From Rhizobium mongolense USDA 1844 (lineage in GTDB: Bacteria; Pseudomonadota; Alphaproteobacteria; Rhizobiales; Rhizobiaceae), in assembly GCF_000419765.1 (NCBI RefSeq), contig NZ_ATTQ01000021.1:1-64000 (forward strand): 64,000 bases of DNA, written 5' to 3'. Below, piece by piece: positions 16,524-26,093 of this stretch; the stretch's first letter is position 1; each line of letters opens with the position of its first letter. A model generated the notes under the pieces. That model did not search any database. It was not told the origin of the DNA and saw nothing but the letters and a program-made list of their open reading frames with translations. The position numbers were made by a program, and so were the translations under genes.

Positions 16524-16856
16524 CCGGAAATATTTGCAGTGGATGTGGTGCCGCGCCCGTGTCCGCGTCGCTGATGTGGTTGCAGAACTCCGGGTTCAGA
16601 TCTGCGTGCAAAGTTTGGCATCCAGGCTACGAATTGAAGGCCCCGAAACGCGGAAAAGCATTTGAAGTGATTTCACCGGTAAGGGTCGGCAGTGAGTGCT
16701 TTCATGAATATGTCCAGCGACACTCCCAAAGCCACCACAATCCGATCGATGCGTAGATCCGCGATGAACGTTGCAGACGGCCCGCACGGTGAGTATCCGG
16801 GCTCGATGGAAAGCCATCAACTGATCTGCGTCCGGCAAGCCCCTGTTCGTCGGATG
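16524..16856. other. Gap without a supportable gene
   Basis: 333 bases after the toxin gene. A 52-codon + strand frame at about 16704-16862 (MNMSSDTPKATTIRSMRRSA) has no ribosome site and no family. Confidence 0.4.
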
Positions 16857-17699
16857 CTATAGTCGGCTGAGCAACTCCGATTTCTTCGCTTCGAATTCCT
16901 GATCTGTGAGAATACCTTTTGCATGAAGGGCCGCGAGGCGTTCGATCTTGTCGAAGATGTTCTCATCGGACCGACGCGCCTCCGGCGCTGGCCGCGCCGC
17001 TTGTTGTGGCTCGACGGATTCCGGCGCGGACGATGCGAATATCGATGGCGCAACCGTGGCGGCGGATGGTCCGGTAGCCGACGTGCCCGCCGGTTCCTTG
17101 CCGTCCTGACGGACCACATCCAGTTCCGAAATTTTCACGAGCCCATGCTGAGACGTAAAGGCCAGCGACTGGTCGCTGCTTTGCTGTTGCGAGAAACCGC
17201 CAATGCGATGGTCCTTCGTGTCGTAGACCGTAACCCGGCCGCCGACATCGATCGCCAGTCGTCGGGTTGTCGGGAAAAAGGCATAGCGCAGGTCATTCTG
17301 CGCCCCGGTCGAGGCAGGATGCCCGAGCTCCTCGGGCCACCAGTTCCCAGCCGACAACGCCCCAGGCACGAACAGACTGACGCCGCCCTGACCTTGGTAT
17401 TGGGACTGGTGCGACCTCTGCGGGTCCAGCAAATCTGTACTGCGCACCAGGGCCACAAGCTCGGAACAAATCCCCGCCACGTTCGCCTTCAGAGCATGGT
17501 TGAACATGTCGCCGACCATGATCATGCCGCCCTGTGACCATTGCCCCATGCCACCGAGATCAGGATGGTTGAACTGAGCCTGTGTGGCCTGCCCGGCGAT
17601 CATCGCCATCAGAAGGTGCTCGACCGCGCTAAGGCTGACCCCGTAGCGCTGTGCAATTCCCTCCAGGGTCCGTCGACCCTCTTCACTGAGTTGTCTCAT
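16857..17699 (-). CDS. SHOCT-domain protein
   Basis: 280 residues. Start ATG 17699 (MRQLSEEGRRTLEGIAQRYG) is preferred because AGGGGCGATC precedes it and the upstream extension is basic and unconserved-looking. Residues 1-45 are a helical DNA-binding-like or coiled segment. The middle (about 45-190) is a globular domain of unknown fold with WSQGGMIMVGDMFN and NNDLRYAFFPTTRRLAI-like strands. Residues 190-245 are a Pro/Ala linker, and the last 31 residues are a SHOCT helix pair (KIERLAALHAKGILTDQEFE, then AKKSELLSRL). SHOCT motifs sit at the ends of proteins that oligomerise or meet membranes. Role unknown. Single gene. Confidence 0.78.
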   Translation of the reverse strand: MRQLSEEGRRTLEGIAQRYGVSLSAVEHLLMAMIAGQATQAQFNHPDLGGMGQWSQGGMIMVGDMFNHALKANVAGICSELVALVRSTDLLDPQRSHQSQYQGQGGVSLFVPGALSAGNWWPEELGHPASTGAQNDLRYAFFPTTRRLAIDVGGRVTVYDTKDHRIGGFSQQQSSDQSLAFTSQHGLVKISELDVVRQDGKEPAGTSATGPSAATVAPSIFASSAPESVEPQQAARPAPEARRSDENIFDKIERLAALHAKGILTDQEFEAKKSELLSRL

Positions 17700-18335
17700 C
17701 GTGATCGCCCCTGCCTGATGAAGAAAGCGTGCACGCCGCAAGGCCGAGCCCCGCAACGAAGTCAAGAAGCTCTCCACGACATCAGAACAATACGGAACTA
17801 GGTGGCAAATGTCACAAGATATCGCGCCGGTTCTACCATCACATCGTCGGCGTAGGCTCATGCGCGATATCGACGTGTTCGAAAACTGCTTCCACAATCT
17901 TGACCTCAGATGCCGGAGCGCCCACGACTGCGGGCAAAGTCACACCATCTTCGTACAATCTCCCGACCACGCCGCAATACGCGCAATGTTCAAGTCTATG
18001 CGCAACTATTGTTGCGCATATATTGTGCACTTTCTGACGTGCGCTTTCAGTGCCAGGATGACTTTCACGACTCTTGCGGTATCCATTTTCGCTCGAGACG
18101 CCCCCGCGCCAGCCTCGATTCCAGTGGTCGTGTCGGTGCGGCCAGAAATGGTTTCTAATGGAGAATGTTATCCAGGGCGAGTTCGTCGGCTTGGGGCGAA
18201 GCAAAGGCAATGCTCAAGCTCAACTGCAGGAACTGCGACGGGTTGAAAGCCGACGCAGTCTCCTACGACTACGTCGGGCGGCATGACCCTTTTTACTTTT
18301 CAGCGACAACCCGAAGCTAGCCGGCTTGCCCGGCG
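17700..18335. other. Intergenic region with a perfect hairpin and small frames
   Basis: About 635 bases. A perfect 10-bp inverted repeat, TATGCGCAAC (17997-18006) and GTTGCGCATA (18011-18020) with TATT between, is the main feature. Two short + frames exist: 18159-18286 (MENVIQGEFVGLGRSKGNAQ) and 18210-18320 (MLKLNCRNCDGLKADAVSYD, with one CxxC). Neither has a clear ribosome site. A minus frame over 17839-18000 (AHRLEHCAYCGVVGRLYEDG) also carries a CxxC. None can be accepted. Confidence 0.4.
17997..18020. repeat. Perfect 10-bp inverted repeat (hairpin or operator)
   Basis: TATGCGCAAC / GTTGCGCATA with a 4-base spacer, isolated between the SHOCT and GH25 genes. It has no T-run, so terminator function is doubtful. 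It may be a binding site for a dimeric regulator. Confidence 0.5.
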
Positions 18336-19364
18336 CTAGCGGGACACCACCCAGTTGTGCCAATCGTCTTCATCGCCATGGAAGACATTGAGGTCGATCC
18401 GGCCATCGACGCCATGCGACAGGCCGGAACCCGAATACTGCCAGAAGACCCACTTGCGCTTTGGGTAGACCTTGGAGGGGTGAGCGGCGACCGAACGCAG
18501 CCAGAAAGGATAATCAAGAAACGCGCCCTTCAGATTGTCGCGATAGAAGTCCGGAGCGGTATATATGATCGGACGCTGGCCGTAGTGCCGCTCGAGCTTG
18601 TCCATGAAGACCTGCATTTTTTCGAGCACCCGCTCGCGCGAAGGCCGTCGCTTGCAGCTCGATTCACCGTTCCACTCGACGTCGATTACCGGCGGAAGAG
18701 CACCCGCTTCCTTCGGAACGTTGCGGATGAACCAGTCGGCCTGTTCGCCGGCCGTCCGGCACCAATAGAAGAAATGATAGGCGCCGCGCCTCAAGCCGGC
18801 CTCCTTGGCCCGGCGCCAGTTCTTCTTGAACATCGGATCGAGATGATCGCCGCCGTCCGTCGCCTTGATATAGGCGAAGTTCGCCCCCTGCCTTCTCAGC
18901 CTTTCCCAATCGATCTCCGCCTGCCAGCGCGAAACGTCGACACCGTGCACCGCAAGCTTTCTCGGCGAAATGGCCCCGAAATTGATCGGCTTGGCGTCGC
19001 GGAAGCCATAACCGTAGATCTGCGAGCGCGTTTGCGGAGTGGTCCTCATCTCAGGCTTGTCCGGGGCGAGCATGGCAATCGGCCGGTCTGACGGGATGGG
19101 CGCACCAACGGTTCGTGAAGCCGGCGCGAACGCCTGTGGCTGCGGCACCGATCCCGCCCAAGCCAACGTTTGCTCAGGCGGGTTGGCCTGCAGGGCAACG
19201 TCGCCGACATTGGCGGCAGGGACGGGCACGGTTGATTGGGCAACCGAGCCCGTCGTCTCCTCAGATGGCCGCCCGGCCTGAACGGTCGCAGGACGAGAAT
19301 TGGCGGCGCAACCGGCCAAAGTCAGGCACGCAAGAAAGATTGCTGTCACATTCGATAGACGCAT
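18336..19364 (-). CDS. GH25-family lysozyme-like lipoprotein
   Basis: 342 residues from ATG 19364; the TTG seven codons upstream is less likely. Signal with lipobox LAGC, so the mature protein starts at Cys18 and is lipid-anchored. Residues 18-120 form a Pro/Thr/Ala-rich linker. Residues about 128-342 are a GH25 (lysozyme M1) barrel: VHGVDVSRWQAEIDWERLRR, FAYIKATDGGDHLDPMF, YHFFYWCRTAGEQADWF, and PPVIDVEWNG, with the catalytic Asp/Glu in DVSRWQ and DVEWN. The enzyme hydrolyses MurNAc-GlcNAc bonds, so it is probably a periplasmic peptidoglycan remodelling enzyme. Confidence 0.9.
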   Translation of the reverse strand: MRLSNVTAIFLACLTLAGCAANSRPATVQAGRPSEETTGSVAQSTVPVPAANVGDVALQANPPEQTLAWAGSVPQPQAFAPASRTVGAPIPSDRPIAMLAPDKPEMRTTPQTRSQIYGYGFRDAKPINFGAISPRKLAVHGVDVSRWQAEIDWERLRRQGANFAYIKATDGGDHLDPMFKKNWRRAKEAGLRRGAYHFFYWCRTAGEQADWFIRNVPKEAGALPPVIDVEWNGESSCKRRPSRERVLEKMQVFMDKLERHYGQRPIIYTAPDFYRDNLKGAFLDYPFWLRSVAAHPSKVYPKRKWVFWQYSGSGLSHGVDGRIDLNVFHGDEDDWHNWVVSR

Positions 19365-19521
19365 AAGGACCCGTACGCAAAACAACTGCCGCCGACGCCA
19401 ATCCCATGCCGCCGGGACCGGCTGGCGTGAATGGCTAACGGGAAATTACCAAAAAAGACTGAATACAATCTTTATTGCCAAGGTTAACGGCATGGGCATG
19501 CTGCGAGTGCGTCACGGAATT

Positions 19522-20700
19522 CTAGCCCAAGAATTTCTCTGCCAGCCGCGCCCACATGGCGGCACCAACCGTCAGGTTCTCGTCTGCAAAGTTGAATTTC
19601 GAGCTGTGCAGGATCTCCGAGTTCACACCGTTGCCAAGGCGCAGGAAGCAGCCCGGCTTATGCTCGAGATAATGGGAAAAATCCTCGCTTCCCGGGATCA
19701 GCGGGCACGTTAAGACCTGGTCCGGGCCGACGAGCTCCTCCGCAATGCCGCGGGCAAATTCGGTTTCGTTCTCGGAGTTGATGACAACCGGGTGGCCGCG
19801 TAGATAGTCGACCTCGGCCCTGGCGCCATAGCCTTCAGCGACGGTCGCGGTGAGTTTGCGAATTCTCGCCTCCAGAATGTCCCTGATCGCCGGTTCGAAG
19901 GAGCGGACACTCAGCAAAAGCGTTGCGATGTCCGGAATGACATTCGAGGCCTCACCGGCATGGATGGAGCCAACGGTAACGACTGCCGTTTGCGTCGGAT
20001 CGATGCTGCGCGAAACGATCGACTGCAAAGAGACGACGAGATTGCAGGCAATGACGACCGGGTCCACCGTCAGATGCGGCCTGGAGGCGTGGCCGCCCTT
20101 TCCCTTGATGGTGATTTTTGCCGTGTCGGCAGCCGCCATCAAAGGACCGGAACGCAAAAGCCAGGTGCCTTGGGGCGCGCCGGGGTGATTGTGCAGCCCG
20201 AAAATCGCATCGCACGGAAAGCGTTCGAACAATCCGTCGGCGATCATCGCTTCAGCGCCGCTTGCGGCACCGGCTTCCTCAGCGGGCTGAAAGATCAGGT
20301 TGACCGTTCCGTCAAAACGGCGGGTGCGCGCCAAATATTGCGCAGCCCCAAGCAGCATCGTCGTGTGGCCGTCGTGACCGCATGCATGCATCTTGCCGGC
20401 TGCCCGGCTCGCATAAGGCAGGCCCGTTTCTTCCTGGATCGGAAGGGCATCCATGTCGGCGCGGATCGCAATACTGCGCGGGCTGCTGCCCACCTTGAGA
20501 CGAGCGACGACACCGTGGCCGCCGACATTGCGAAAAACCTCGTAGCCCCAGGTTTCCAGTTTTTCGGCGACGAAGCGTGCCGTCTCGACTTCTTCGAACG
20601 ACAGTTCCGGATTGGCGTGAAGATGCCGGCGGGTCGCAACAAGCTGTTCCTTGAGCGGCTCGAAGTCGGAGATGCGGGCAAAAGCGTTGTCGCGTGTCAT
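19522..20700 (-). CDS. M20-family amidohydrolase (hippurate/N-acyl amino acid hydrolase type)
   Basis: 392 residues. Metal-binding motifs of M20D enzymes are all present: ADMDALPIQEETGLPYAS, KMHACGHDGHTTMLLGAAQY, LIFQPAEEAGAASGAEAMI, the dimerisation domain around GKGGHASRPHLTVDPVVIA, and LIPGSEDFSHYLEHKPGCFL. Such cytosolic enzymes remove acyl groups from amino acids. It is the last gene of the minus-strand operon 24444-19522, 86 bases after the ABC ATPase, so it likely deacylates the substrate that the transporter imports. Confidence 0.92.
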   Translation of the reverse strand: MTRDNAFARISDFEPLKEQLVATRRHLHANPELSFEEVETARFVAEKLETWGYEVFRNVGGHGVVARLKVGSSPRSIAIRADMDALPIQEETGLPYASRAAGKMHACGHDGHTTMLLGAAQYLARTRRFDGTVNLIFQPAEEAGAASGAEAMIADGLFERFPCDAIFGLHNHPGAPQGTWLLRSGPLMAAADTAKITIKGKGGHASRPHLTVDPVVIACNLVVSLQSIVSRSIDPTQTAVVTVGSIHAGEASNVIPDIATLLLSVRSFEPAIRDILEARIRKLTATVAEGYGARAEVDYLRGHPVVINSENETEFARGIAEELVGPDQVLTCPLIPGSEDFSHYLEHKPGCFLRLGNGVNSEILHSSKFNFADENLTVGAAMWARLAEKFLG

Positions 20701-20786
20701 CAGTCAGTTCCAGTAGCTAGAATGGACGGGATGGTCGCGCCGCGGTTTGGCGCGCGGGCAGAATGCGGAGCGTACAGATTGCCCGG

Positions 20787-21562
<776 letters not shown>

Positions 21563-21566
<4 letters not shown>

Positions 21567-22531
21567 TGGCTCGCCTCCTGTGCGATGACGGGTGAGGGGG
21601 TATCGGGTACGATCGGCGTGCCCGCCTGTCCGGCAGGCGTCGCCACGCTGCTGGAGCGTCTGTCGCCTCTGCTGTAGTAGCGCTCGATATAGCCCTGGCC
21701 GATGTTGAGGATCGAGGTGATGAGCAGGTACCAGACCACGGCGACGAGCAGCATCGGAATGATCTCGAACGTGCGGTTATAGATCGACTGGACCGAATAG
21801 AGCAGGTCCGCCATGGCGATCACGCTGACGAGAGAGGTCGCCTTGATCATGCTGATGAGCTGGTTGCCGGTTGGCGGAACGATGGAGCGCATCGCCTGCG
21901 GGATGATGATCCTGCGCAGTGCGCGTGCCCGCGTCATGCCAAAGGCTTCCGCGGTTTCCGCCTGGCCCCTGTCGACGGAGAGAAGGCCGCCGCGGATGAT
22001 CTCGGCCATGTAGGCCGCCTCGTTGAGTGCCAGGCCGACGATTGCGGCCGTCATCGGCGTGATAACGGAATTGGTGTCCCAACTGGCCAATGTCGGTCCG
22101 AAAGGCACGGTGATCGAAATCGATGGAAAGAGCGTCGACAGGTTGTACCAGAAAATAAGCTGGACCAGGAGCGGCGTGCCGCGGAAGAACCAGATGTAGA
22201 GGCCGGCAAGGGAATGGGCGAGCCTGTCCGTCGACAGCCGCGCAATGGCAAGCAGCAGGCCGAGCGCTATGCCGATCAGCATGGCTACAACGGTCAGTCC
22301 GAGGGACACGTAAAGACCGCTAATGACCGTCGGATCAAAGAAATATTGTGCGACCACCGGCCAGCCAAAATTCTCGTTGTTTGCAACGATCCATCCAAAA
22401 TCGGCGGCAATGCCCAGTGTCAGCGTCCAAAGGACCAGGCGATCGATGCGAAACGGCTTGTGCGCGTTGACGACGTCGCGGGGATCCGCACCGCCCGGAG
22501 GCGATGCGCTTTTGTGGGTATTGGCGCTCAT
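21563..22531 (-). CDS. Polar amino acid ABC transporter permease
   Basis: 322 residues. It has five or six helices after a 35-residue hydrophilic N-terminus. The HisM-type membrane domain reads YVSLGLTVVAMLIGIALGLL and WFFRGTPLLVQLIFWYNL, and the EAA loop is ALNEAAYMAEIIRGGLLSVD, then GQAETAEAFGMTRARALRRI. One permease gene only, so the transporter is probably a homodimer. The C-terminal 30 residues (SRGDRRSSSVATPAGQAGTP) are unusually long. It overlaps both neighbours by four bases. Confidence 0.95.
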
Positions 22532-23418
22532 TTTGGCAACGTCCCGCCGAGATTGATGCCCGGCTTTTTGATCATGTTGTTCTCAAGACCCCATTTCTTC
22601 ATGATTGCCGCATAGGTGCCGTTGTCCATCAGAACTTTCATGCCGTCGTGCAGCACGGGTCCAAGCGGCGATCCCTTCGGCACGACGGCACCCTGATAGA
22701 GATTTTCAAAGCCGTTTTTCTGGCCGACGCCGGTGAGTTCGAGCTGGCCATTGGACTGCGACACGAAATAGGTGAGGGGAGCCTGGGAGGAGAAGAATGC
22801 ATCCGAGCGCTTGGACCTGACGGCAAGGATCGAACTCGGCTGGTCGGTGAAGGACTGAACCTCGATCGCCTCCTTGCCGTCGGTCTTGCACTTTTCGGCC
22901 TGGACCTTGATGACCTTCTCCGCCGAACCGCCAGCCATGACGGCGATGCGCTGTCCGCAGGCGGTGTGGAGCGAGGTTATCCCGTTCGGATTGCCTTTGT
23001 GCACGGCGAAGACGACGAATTCCTGCACCCAGTCGACGAAGTCGTTTGCCTCTTCGCGGCTCTTGAAATCGCCGACAGGACCGAAGGCGAATTGATAGCG
23101 GCCGGAATTGACGCCGGCGAGGAGTGCCGGCAGACCACCGACGGTTGCGTGCTCGATCGTAACGCCAAGCACCTGGCCGAGCGCGTCCGTGAGGTCGGCG
23201 CTTGCACCTTCCATCTTCGTTCCGGTGACGATCTCGTAGGGCGGAAAGGAGCCGTTGTTGACCGAGATCATCTTGCCGGCGGTCTTGATCTCCTCGGGAA
23301 GCTTTGCCCGCAGTTCCTCGTTGACGGTGAGCTTCGGAAGCGTTGCATCCTCGGCCATGGCCATTCCAGAGAGCAGGGCGCTCGCAAGAGCGAAGGAGGT
23401 AACGGATTTCAATGGCAT
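22528..23418 (-). CDS. Polar amino acid ABC transporter substrate-binding protein
   Basis: 296 residues. The signal peptide is MPLKSVTSFALASALLSGMAMA. The mature part is a family 3 (cystine/glutamine-type) binding protein: PYEIVTGTKMEGASADLTDA, then LGQVLGVTIEHATVGGLPAL, SGRYQFAFGPVGDFKSREEA, and GSAEKVIKVQAEKCKTDGKE. The two domains are complete and the protein ends GINLGGTLPK. It binds the ligand in the periplasm and delivers it to the 21563/20787 complex. Specificity is unknown; the linked M20 enzyme suggests an N-acylated or otherwise conjugated amino acid. Confidence 0.93.
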   Translation of the reverse strand: MPLKSVTSFALASALLSGMAMAEDATLPKLTVNEELRAKLPEEIKTAGKMISVNNGSFPPYEIVTGTKMEGASADLTDALGQVLGVTIEHATVGGLPALLAGVNSGRYQFAFGPVGDFKSREEANDFVDWVQEFVVFAVHKGNPNGITSLHTACGQRIAVMAGGSAEKVIKVQAEKCKTDGKEAIEVQSFTDQPSSILAVRSKRSDAFFSSQAPLTYFVSQSNGQLELTGVGQKNGFENLYQGAVVPKGSPLGPVLHDGMKVLMDNGTYAAIMKKWGLENNMIKKPGINLGGTLPK

Positions 23419-23454
23419 TTCTTATTCCCCTTTTTGGTTTGTATGGATAAAGGT

Positions 23455-24444
23455 TCAGGATTCGGCTGCGGCAAGCTGCGAGCGATTTGAGGACGCCTGC
23501 AGCGGAAAGAGCTCTTGCGCCGTGAGTATTCGCGGCAGGATGCCCTGCGCGTGCAGTTCCCGGGCAAAATCGACAATCATCGCACGGTTTGCATCAAGGC
23601 CGCTTTCGTCCCATTCCGGTGGCAGATCTGCCGAGACCTTCAAAAGCTCATCGAGCATCCACGGCGTGGTGTCGGCATATTTGCGGCGCTTCGTCGTCCA
23701 GACGCGCTTGGATTCATCGATCAAGGTGCTGAGTTCTTCGAGGAGCCATGGATGTTCCGCCGCCACCGTCGCCTTGACGCCGATGAGATGCATGCCCGGC
23801 ACGTAGCCGACGTCGTCGAAATATTGGCGTTCGGCACCACGAAAATCTGCAAGGACCTGGCGGAACGGCGAATCTTTATCGAAGAAGCCCTCAGGCATGA
23901 AGGGTGTGAAAACCGCATCCAGCCCGCCCTCTTTCAGGAGTTCGACCATCGGCCGCTCGCCGGGCGCTGCCTCGATGCGTCCCGCGCGGCCAAAGCCGTC
24001 GAGACGATCGGTGACAGGGTGGGCTTCTGTCAACCGGCCGGCAAACCACATCGCATCCTCGACGCCGACACCTTCACGGCGCAAGGCTGCGCGCGTCCAG
24101 GTGTTTCCGGAATCTCGCCATCCGGTCACACCGATCCGCTTTCCGGCAAGCTGGTGCAGTTGCGTGATCGGGCTCTTTTTCGTCGTGATGATGCAGCGAT
24201 GGCGAAAGCCGCGCATGATGAAGTTCGGGATGCCGATCACAGTCTCGTCGCCGTCGGCGCGAAGCTGCGTATATCGGCTGAAGGACATTTCCGCCGCGTC
24301 GTGAGCATCGTCCTTTCCAATATGGGAGATGAGCGTGCCAACCCTTTCGACCTTCACGTCGAGGCGGGGTGACGAGACCTCTCCCAACACCAGCGGGGTC
24401 ATGTAGTCCCAGTCGCGCAGGGCCAGCCGTATCGTTACAGTCAT
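23455..24444 (-). CDS. Periplasmic-binding-protein-like protein (dihydroxyphthalate decarboxylase/NMT1-like), no signal peptide
   Basis: 329 residues from ATG 24444 (MTVTIRLALRDWDYMTPLVL). It has the type 2 binding-protein fold of the 4,5-dihydroxyphthalate decarboxylase/NMT1 group: PNFIMRGFRHRCIITTKKSP, LAGKRIGVTGWRDSGNTWTR, MVELLKEGGLDAVFTPFMPE, and TPWMLDELLKVSADLPPEWD. No signal peptide is visible, so it is probably a cytosolic enzyme or sensor and not a transport receptor. It is the first gene of the operon, 36 bases before the ABC binding protein, next to the MocR operator. Confidence 0.78.
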   Translation of the reverse strand: MTVTIRLALRDWDYMTPLVLGEVSSPRLDVKVERVGTLISHIGKDDAHDAAEMSFSRYTQLRADGDETVIGIPNFIMRGFRHRCIITTKKSPITQLHQLAGKRIGVTGWRDSGNTWTRAALRREGVGVEDAMWFAGRLTEAHPVTDRLDGFGRAGRIEAAPGERPMVELLKEGGLDAVFTPFMPEGFFDKDSPFRQVLADFRGAERQYFDDVGYVPGMHLIGVKATVAAEHPWLLEELSTLIDESKRVWTTKRRKYADTTPWMLDELLKVSADLPPEWDESGLDANRAMIVDFARELHAQGILPRILTAQELFPLQASSNRSQLAAAES

Positions 24445-24484
24445 GCATTTTGCTCGCAAAGGATGGTCATTAATGCTCGTAAAT

Positions 24485-24532
24485 AAATGTTCAAATTGCC
24501 TCGATCAAATGTTATTACGTTATTGAACATTT
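24485..24532. promoter_or_regulatory. Inverted-repeat operator between MocR gene and amino acid operon
   Basis: AAATGTTCAA (24485-24494) and TTGAACATTT (24523-24532) are perfect 10-bp complements 38 bases apart, and a third partial copy AAATGTT lies at 24507-24513. It fills the divergent 103-base gap, with one arm 16 bases before the MocR start, and so probably serves both autoregulation and operon control. Confidence 0.68.
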
Positions 24533-24547
24533 AATCTTGGTGCAAAA

Positions 24548-25876
24548 ATGAGCGAAACCCGAAATGCCGATTGGTTTGCCGAAAAATTAAGCGACAAGTC
24601 CATTCGCGGAATTGCGTTGGAAACCAGCGCCATGATCCGCGCGGGCGCGCTTCCCGTCGGAACCAAGCTGCCTGCGATCCGCGACCTTGCCTTCGCGCTT
24701 GGCGTCAGCCCTGCGACGATCTCTGAGGCCTGGAGCGAGCTGCGCCGCCAGAAGATCATCAGCGGGCGCGGCCGCAACGGCACCTGGATCAGCGGCGATC
24801 GGTTCGTTGCCAAGCCCGAGAGGCTTGCAAGTTCCGGCAACTACGGCGAGGGCGTACTCGACCTCACGGCAGCGGTCCCGGATGTAAGCCTGCTGCCGCC
24901 CTTGGCAGAAGCCCTTGGATACGGCGCCTCGGCGGATAACCTCAACAGCTACGAACGCAGCCGGATCCTGCCGGAGCTCGAAGCGGCCGTGCGGCGCGAC
25001 TGGCCCTACGAGCCGGAGGCCTTTCTTGCAACAAACGGCGGCTACAACGCTGTCTATACGCTCTTGCATGCGTTAGTGATGCCAGGCGCTTCGGTCGCAA
25101 TAGAGAACCCGACGGCCATGCGCCTTCTCGATATCCTCGAGGATCTGGGCGTGCGCATTCTGCCCGTTCAGTGCGACAAGGACGGTCCCCTGCCATCGTC
25201 GCTCGAAGCGGCCATGAAATATCGCCCCGTTGCATTTCTGTTTCAGCCTCGGCTTCACTCAGTGACTGGCCAAAGCGTCAGCAAGGCCCGTCTGGAAGCT
25301 CTGGGAACTATTCTGGCGGGGAGCGACACGCTGATCATCGAAGACGATGGCGTGGCCGATATTTCCGGCGCACCCAAGCATTCCTTGGGAGGGCGCTATC
25401 CGGACCGCGTCATACACATCCTGTCCTATTCGAAGACGCTGGGTCCGGACCTGCGTCTTGCCGTGCTGTCGAGTTCCCGGGCAATCGTGGAGCAGATTCA
25501 ATCCTATCGGAGCTTCAGCGCCGGCTGGACCAGCCGGATCCTGCAATCGGCGGCAGCGTGGCTGCTCCGCGATCCTAGAACCGAGGAAATCCTTGCCCGC
25601 GCACGCAGTATCTATCAGCAGCGCCACGATGATCTGACGAATGCGCTGCGCGTGCGCGGCGTCGAGTTGGATGATGGAGGAGGCCTCTGCGCCTGGATTC
25701 CGGTCTCGTCGGAGCCTTTTGCGATGGTCACTTTGGCGGCGAGAGGGATCGCCGTTCACCCCGGCGCAAAGTTCTCGATCCTGCCCAGCAATCATATCAG
25801 GGTCGCAACGGGCAATCTTTCGGAGCGTAGCAGCGAGGTCGCGGACGGTATCGCGCTGGCCTGCACGACCGGCTGA
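24548..25876 (+). CDS. MocR-family (GntR-HTH/aminotransferase) regulator
   Basis: 442 residues. Residues 1-80 form a GntR winged helix (AGALPVGTKLPAIRDLAFAL, then GVSPATISEAWSELRRQKII). Residues about 100-440 form a fold type I aminotransferase domain: FLATNGGYNAVYTLLHALVM, IIEDDGVADISGAPKHSLGG, and the PLP-lysine segment ILSYSKTLGPDLRLAVLSS. MocR proteins use PLP plus an amine ligand to sense metabolites. It is divergent from the amino acid ABC/M20 operon and separated from it by an inverted repeat, so it almost certainly controls that operon. Confidence 0.92.
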   Translation: MSETRNADWFAEKLSDKSIRGIALETSAMIRAGALPVGTKLPAIRDLAFALGVSPATISEAWSELRRQKIISGRGRNGTWISGDRFVAKPERLASSGNYGEGVLDLTAAVPDVSLLPPLAEALGYGASADNLNSYERSRILPELEAAVRRDWPYEPEAFLATNGGYNAVYTLLHALVMPGASVAIENPTAMRLLDILEDLGVRILPVQCDKDGPLPSSLEAAMKYRPVAFLFQPRLHSVTGQSVSKARLEALGTILAGSDTLIIEDDGVADISGAPKHSLGGRYPDRVIHILSYSKTLGPDLRLAVLSSSRAIVEQIQSYRSFSAGWTSRILQSAAAWLLRDPRTEEILARARSIYQQRHDDLTNALRVRGVELDDGGGLCAWIPVSSEPFAMVTLAARGIAVHPGAKFSILPSNHIRVATGNLSERSSEVADGIALACTTG

Positions 25877-26093
25877 TCCTGGATTTTGAACAGGAGGGTC
25901 CAGATAGGATGGTAAGGTTGGACACCGGGAAGCCTCAAAGGATTGATGAACGCCAGACGCTGAGCCGTCGGCGCGTTAGAACCACATGTCTCGCTACGGA
26001 GCCAGACTCAGGCCCGTGGAGTGCGACGTAAGGTTGCCTATGGAGGCTTTCCATGCGTATTCTTAAACGCCCGAACAATGGGTTTTCACCGCC

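Noticed and set aside
18159..18320. Two overlapping short + frames, one with CxxC
   Set aside because: No convincing ribosome sites, and they overlap each other in different frames, so at most one could be real.
25877..26093. Possible yybP-ykoY-type riboswitch before the ChaA-type gene
   Set aside because: Such elements are known before cation exporters, but the conserved loop sequences could not be found in this leader.
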